Positions 63,024 to 64,000 of a DNA stretch of 64,000 nucleotides are shown here, piece after piece (within the stretch, counting starts at the first letter, position 1; the number at the start of each line of letters is the position of its first letter). The stretch comes from Bacteroidota bacterium (GTDB lineage: Bacteria > Bacteroidota > Bacteroidia > Chitinophagales > Chitinophagaceae). The position numbers and the translations under genes were made by a program. The notes under the pieces were generated by a model that worked only from the letters and a program-made list of their open reading frames with translations, was not told the DNA's origin and did not search any database. The DNA lies in the NCBI GenBank assembly GCA_016706595.1, contig JADJJH010000001.1, positions 880,593 through 944,592 on the forward strand, given 5' to 3'.

Positions 63024-63066
63024 GTATATGGCCTAACGAAATTTCCGTTCACAAAATTGCAATTGC

Positions 63067-63074
63067 TATATTTG
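63067..63074 (+). promoter_or_regulatory. TAnnTTTG promoter element before mntA
   Basis: TATATTTG matches the consensus exactly and ends 4 bases before the ATG, so the message is leaderless or nearly so. The cassette carries its own promoter. Confidence 0.55.
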
Positions 63075-63078
63075 TGCC

Positions 63079-63372
63079 ATGAACTTGGAGAACTCAAAAA
63101 TTGAATCTATTAAAACATACTTTAGTACACGACCTGTTCTAAAAGCTTATTTATTTGGTTCTTATGTTCGCGGTCAAGCAGACAAAGAAAGTGACATTGA
63201 TATTTTGGTTGATTTGGATTATACTGAGAAAATTGGGCTTCAATTTGTTCAAATGAAACTAGACCTTGAAAAACTTCTGAATTCTAAAGTTGATCTTGTT
63301 TCCTCTGCTGGATTATCGAAATACATCAAACCACTCATTGACAGTGAAAAACAAGTGATTTATGCGAGGTAG
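63079..63372 (+). CDS. mntA: MntA-like minimal nucleotidyltransferase (antitoxin)
   Basis: The 97-residue minimal nucleotidyltransferase has the signature G-S-x10-D-x-D in LFGSYVRGQADKESDIDILV (near residues 26-45). In the MntA/HepT toxin-antitoxin type, this enzyme adds AMP to the HEPN partner to neutralise its RNase. It overlaps the HEPN gene by 11 bp. It lies in the accessory region near a tyrosine recombinase, and the two-gene unit is flanked by a 10-bp inverted repeat. Confidence 0.9.
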   Translation: MNLENSKIESIKTYFSTRPVLKAYLFGSYVRGQADKESDIDILVDLDYTEKIGLQFVQMKLDLEKLLNSKVDLVSSAGLSKYIKPLIDSEKQVIYAR

Positions 63373-63709
63373 TCTTGGAGATAAGATTAGATTGATGCAC
63401 ATTTTAGATGCAATCACTGAAATAGAAACTTATATTTCGGAAGTTGACTTTGAAGTATTTATGGATAATTCAATGATGCGATTTGCTTGTATTAAGCAAA
63501 TGGAAATTATTGGAGAAGCGAGTAATCATATATCACCTGAAACAAAGGAGAGGTTCTCAACTATTGAATGGACACAAATTGTAGGAATGAGAAATGTATT
63601 TGTTCATGAATATTTTGGAGTCGATGTAAGCTTAGTTTGGGAAATAATTAAGAACGATTTACCAGACCTTAAATCAAAGATTTCATTAATCACCCAAGCA
63701 ATTAACTAA
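63362..63709 (+). CDS. hepT: HepT-like HEPN domain RNase toxin (DUF86)
   Basis: The 115-residue HEPN protein is all-helical, with the active-site motif R-x4-H-x-Y in RNVFVHEYFG near residue 77, which forms the RNase site in the dimer and contains the Tyr targeted by MntA. The start overlaps mntA by 11 bp. An F4 element follows after about 17 bp. Toxin-antitoxin function is known for the family; here it is inferred. Confidence 0.9.
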   Translation: MRGSLGDKIRLMHILDAITEIETYISEVDFEVFMDNSMMRFACIKQMEIIGEASNHISPETKERFSTIEWTQIVGMRNVFVHEYFGVDVSLVWEIIKNDLPDLKSKISLITQAIN

Positions 63710-63716
63710 GCAACGA

Positions 63717-63726
63717 TACGCTAACA
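63717..63726 (+). repeat. Right copy of 10-bp inverted repeat flanking MntA-HepT
   Basis: ATACGCTAAC lies 8 bp after the hepT stop and leads directly into the F4 element. Confidence 0.7.
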
Positions 63727-63847
63727 CGTGGTGATGGCGTAATGCTAGCATTCGTTTCACCGCAAAATTCTTGTCCTCATAAATTTAATACCCACCGATT
63801 ATTTTCGTTCTTTAACTCCGGCACTTACGCCAACCGTCATCCGATAA
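63726..63847 (+). repeat. Cassette-associated structured element F4, copy b
   Basis: It runs from the end of CGCTAAC through GTGGTGATGGCGTAATGC to GGCACTTACGCCAACCGTC, with TGGCGTAA and TTACGCCA able to pair across about 100 bp. It is homologous to the 60484-60607 copy in the opposite orientation and lies just after hepT. The remaining bases to the window end are AT-rich with no supported gene. Confidence 0.75.
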
Positions 63848-64000
63848 ACTTTAATCAGAAAAATAAAATTGTTTGACTGTACCTACTGTAATTTTTTTTT
63901 GAATTATGAATCAAAGTAAAAATTAGTTGATAATATTTTTGTTACAATTATTATGATTATCTTCAATTTCATTTAAAACTAAGTATGGTTAAAACCATCC

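Noticed and set aside
60484..63847. Canonical integron attC sites
   Set aside because: The far end of the F4 elements has no GTTRRRY box and the recombinase shows no clear integron-specific insertion. The resemblance is in layout only.
1..64000. tRNA, rRNA or known riboswitches
   Set aside because: No cloverleaf with a TTCGA arm, and no recognisable riboswitch core, was found on either strand.

Overview
The window comes from a low-GC member of the Bacteroidota, probably close to the Chitinophagales or Sphingobacteriales, although I cannot fix the genus from sequence alone. The signs are the TAnnTTTG promoter element seen before many genes, C-terminal type IX secretion (T9SS) sorting domains, two TonB-dependent receptors with carboxypeptidase-like N-terminal domains, short Cys-containing lipoprotein signals, and the gene pairs yceD-rpmF-plsX and acyl-CoA reductase/ferredoxin. 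No tRNA, rRNA, transposase or true CRISPR array was found. About 55 protein genes fill most of the 64 kb.

Layout. 0-16.6 kb: a truncated TPR protein, recN, fabI and a lipoprotein; on the minus strand an operon of two secreted M43 metallopeptidases with a small exported protein between them and an A-type Fe-S carrier at the end; then ispH, cmk, a DoxX/thioredoxin-like protein, a lone oligopeptide-type ABC permease, a TonB receptor, a bacilliredoxin and lgt. 16.7-28 kb: a divergent MFS exporter and MacB-like permease, a heptose trio (gmhA, a heptose-phosphate nucleotidyltransferase, a GmhB-like phosphatase), purEK, plsX-rpmF-yceD, sucD and a YedK-type SRAP protein. 28-45 kb: a glycosyltransferase, an amino-acid permease, korA without korB, an OmpA-like lipoprotein, a frameshifted amidohydrolase, a second TonB receptor, a CXXCH protein with a sorting tail, HtrA, acyl-CoA reductase/ferredoxin, a MORN-type protein and kdsC. 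45-60.2 kb: a zinc metallopeptidase, radA, a ComF protein, a beta-helix lipoprotein, a large vanadium-haloperoxidase-like protein with dockerin-like repeats, topA, a PstS-like lipoprotein, a TPR protein and atpG.

The last 3.6 kb (60.2-64.0 kb) differs. A tyrosine recombinase lies between two small two-gene cassettes: a GNAT-like protein with a 56-residue partner on the minus strand, and an MntA/HepT nucleotidyltransferase-HEPN pair on the plus strand. Each cassette is followed at its 3' end, in the same orientation, by a copy of the same element of about 120 bp whose ends can pair. This gene-then-structured-element arrangement recalls integron cassettes, but the sequences do not match the canonical attC consensus.

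The intergenic regions hold several repeat families that gene annotation does not explain: an element of 120-135 bp with a conserved core and complementary ends that differ between copies (about 11.0, 44.7 and 56.1 kb); a second structured family with at least five copies; a third inverted pair at 29.6 and 49.9 kb; an eight-unit, 66-bp hairpin array upstream of purK that imitates CRISPR dimensions; and a 22-bp tandem array before gmhA. These elements and the cassette region are the parts most worth a second look.
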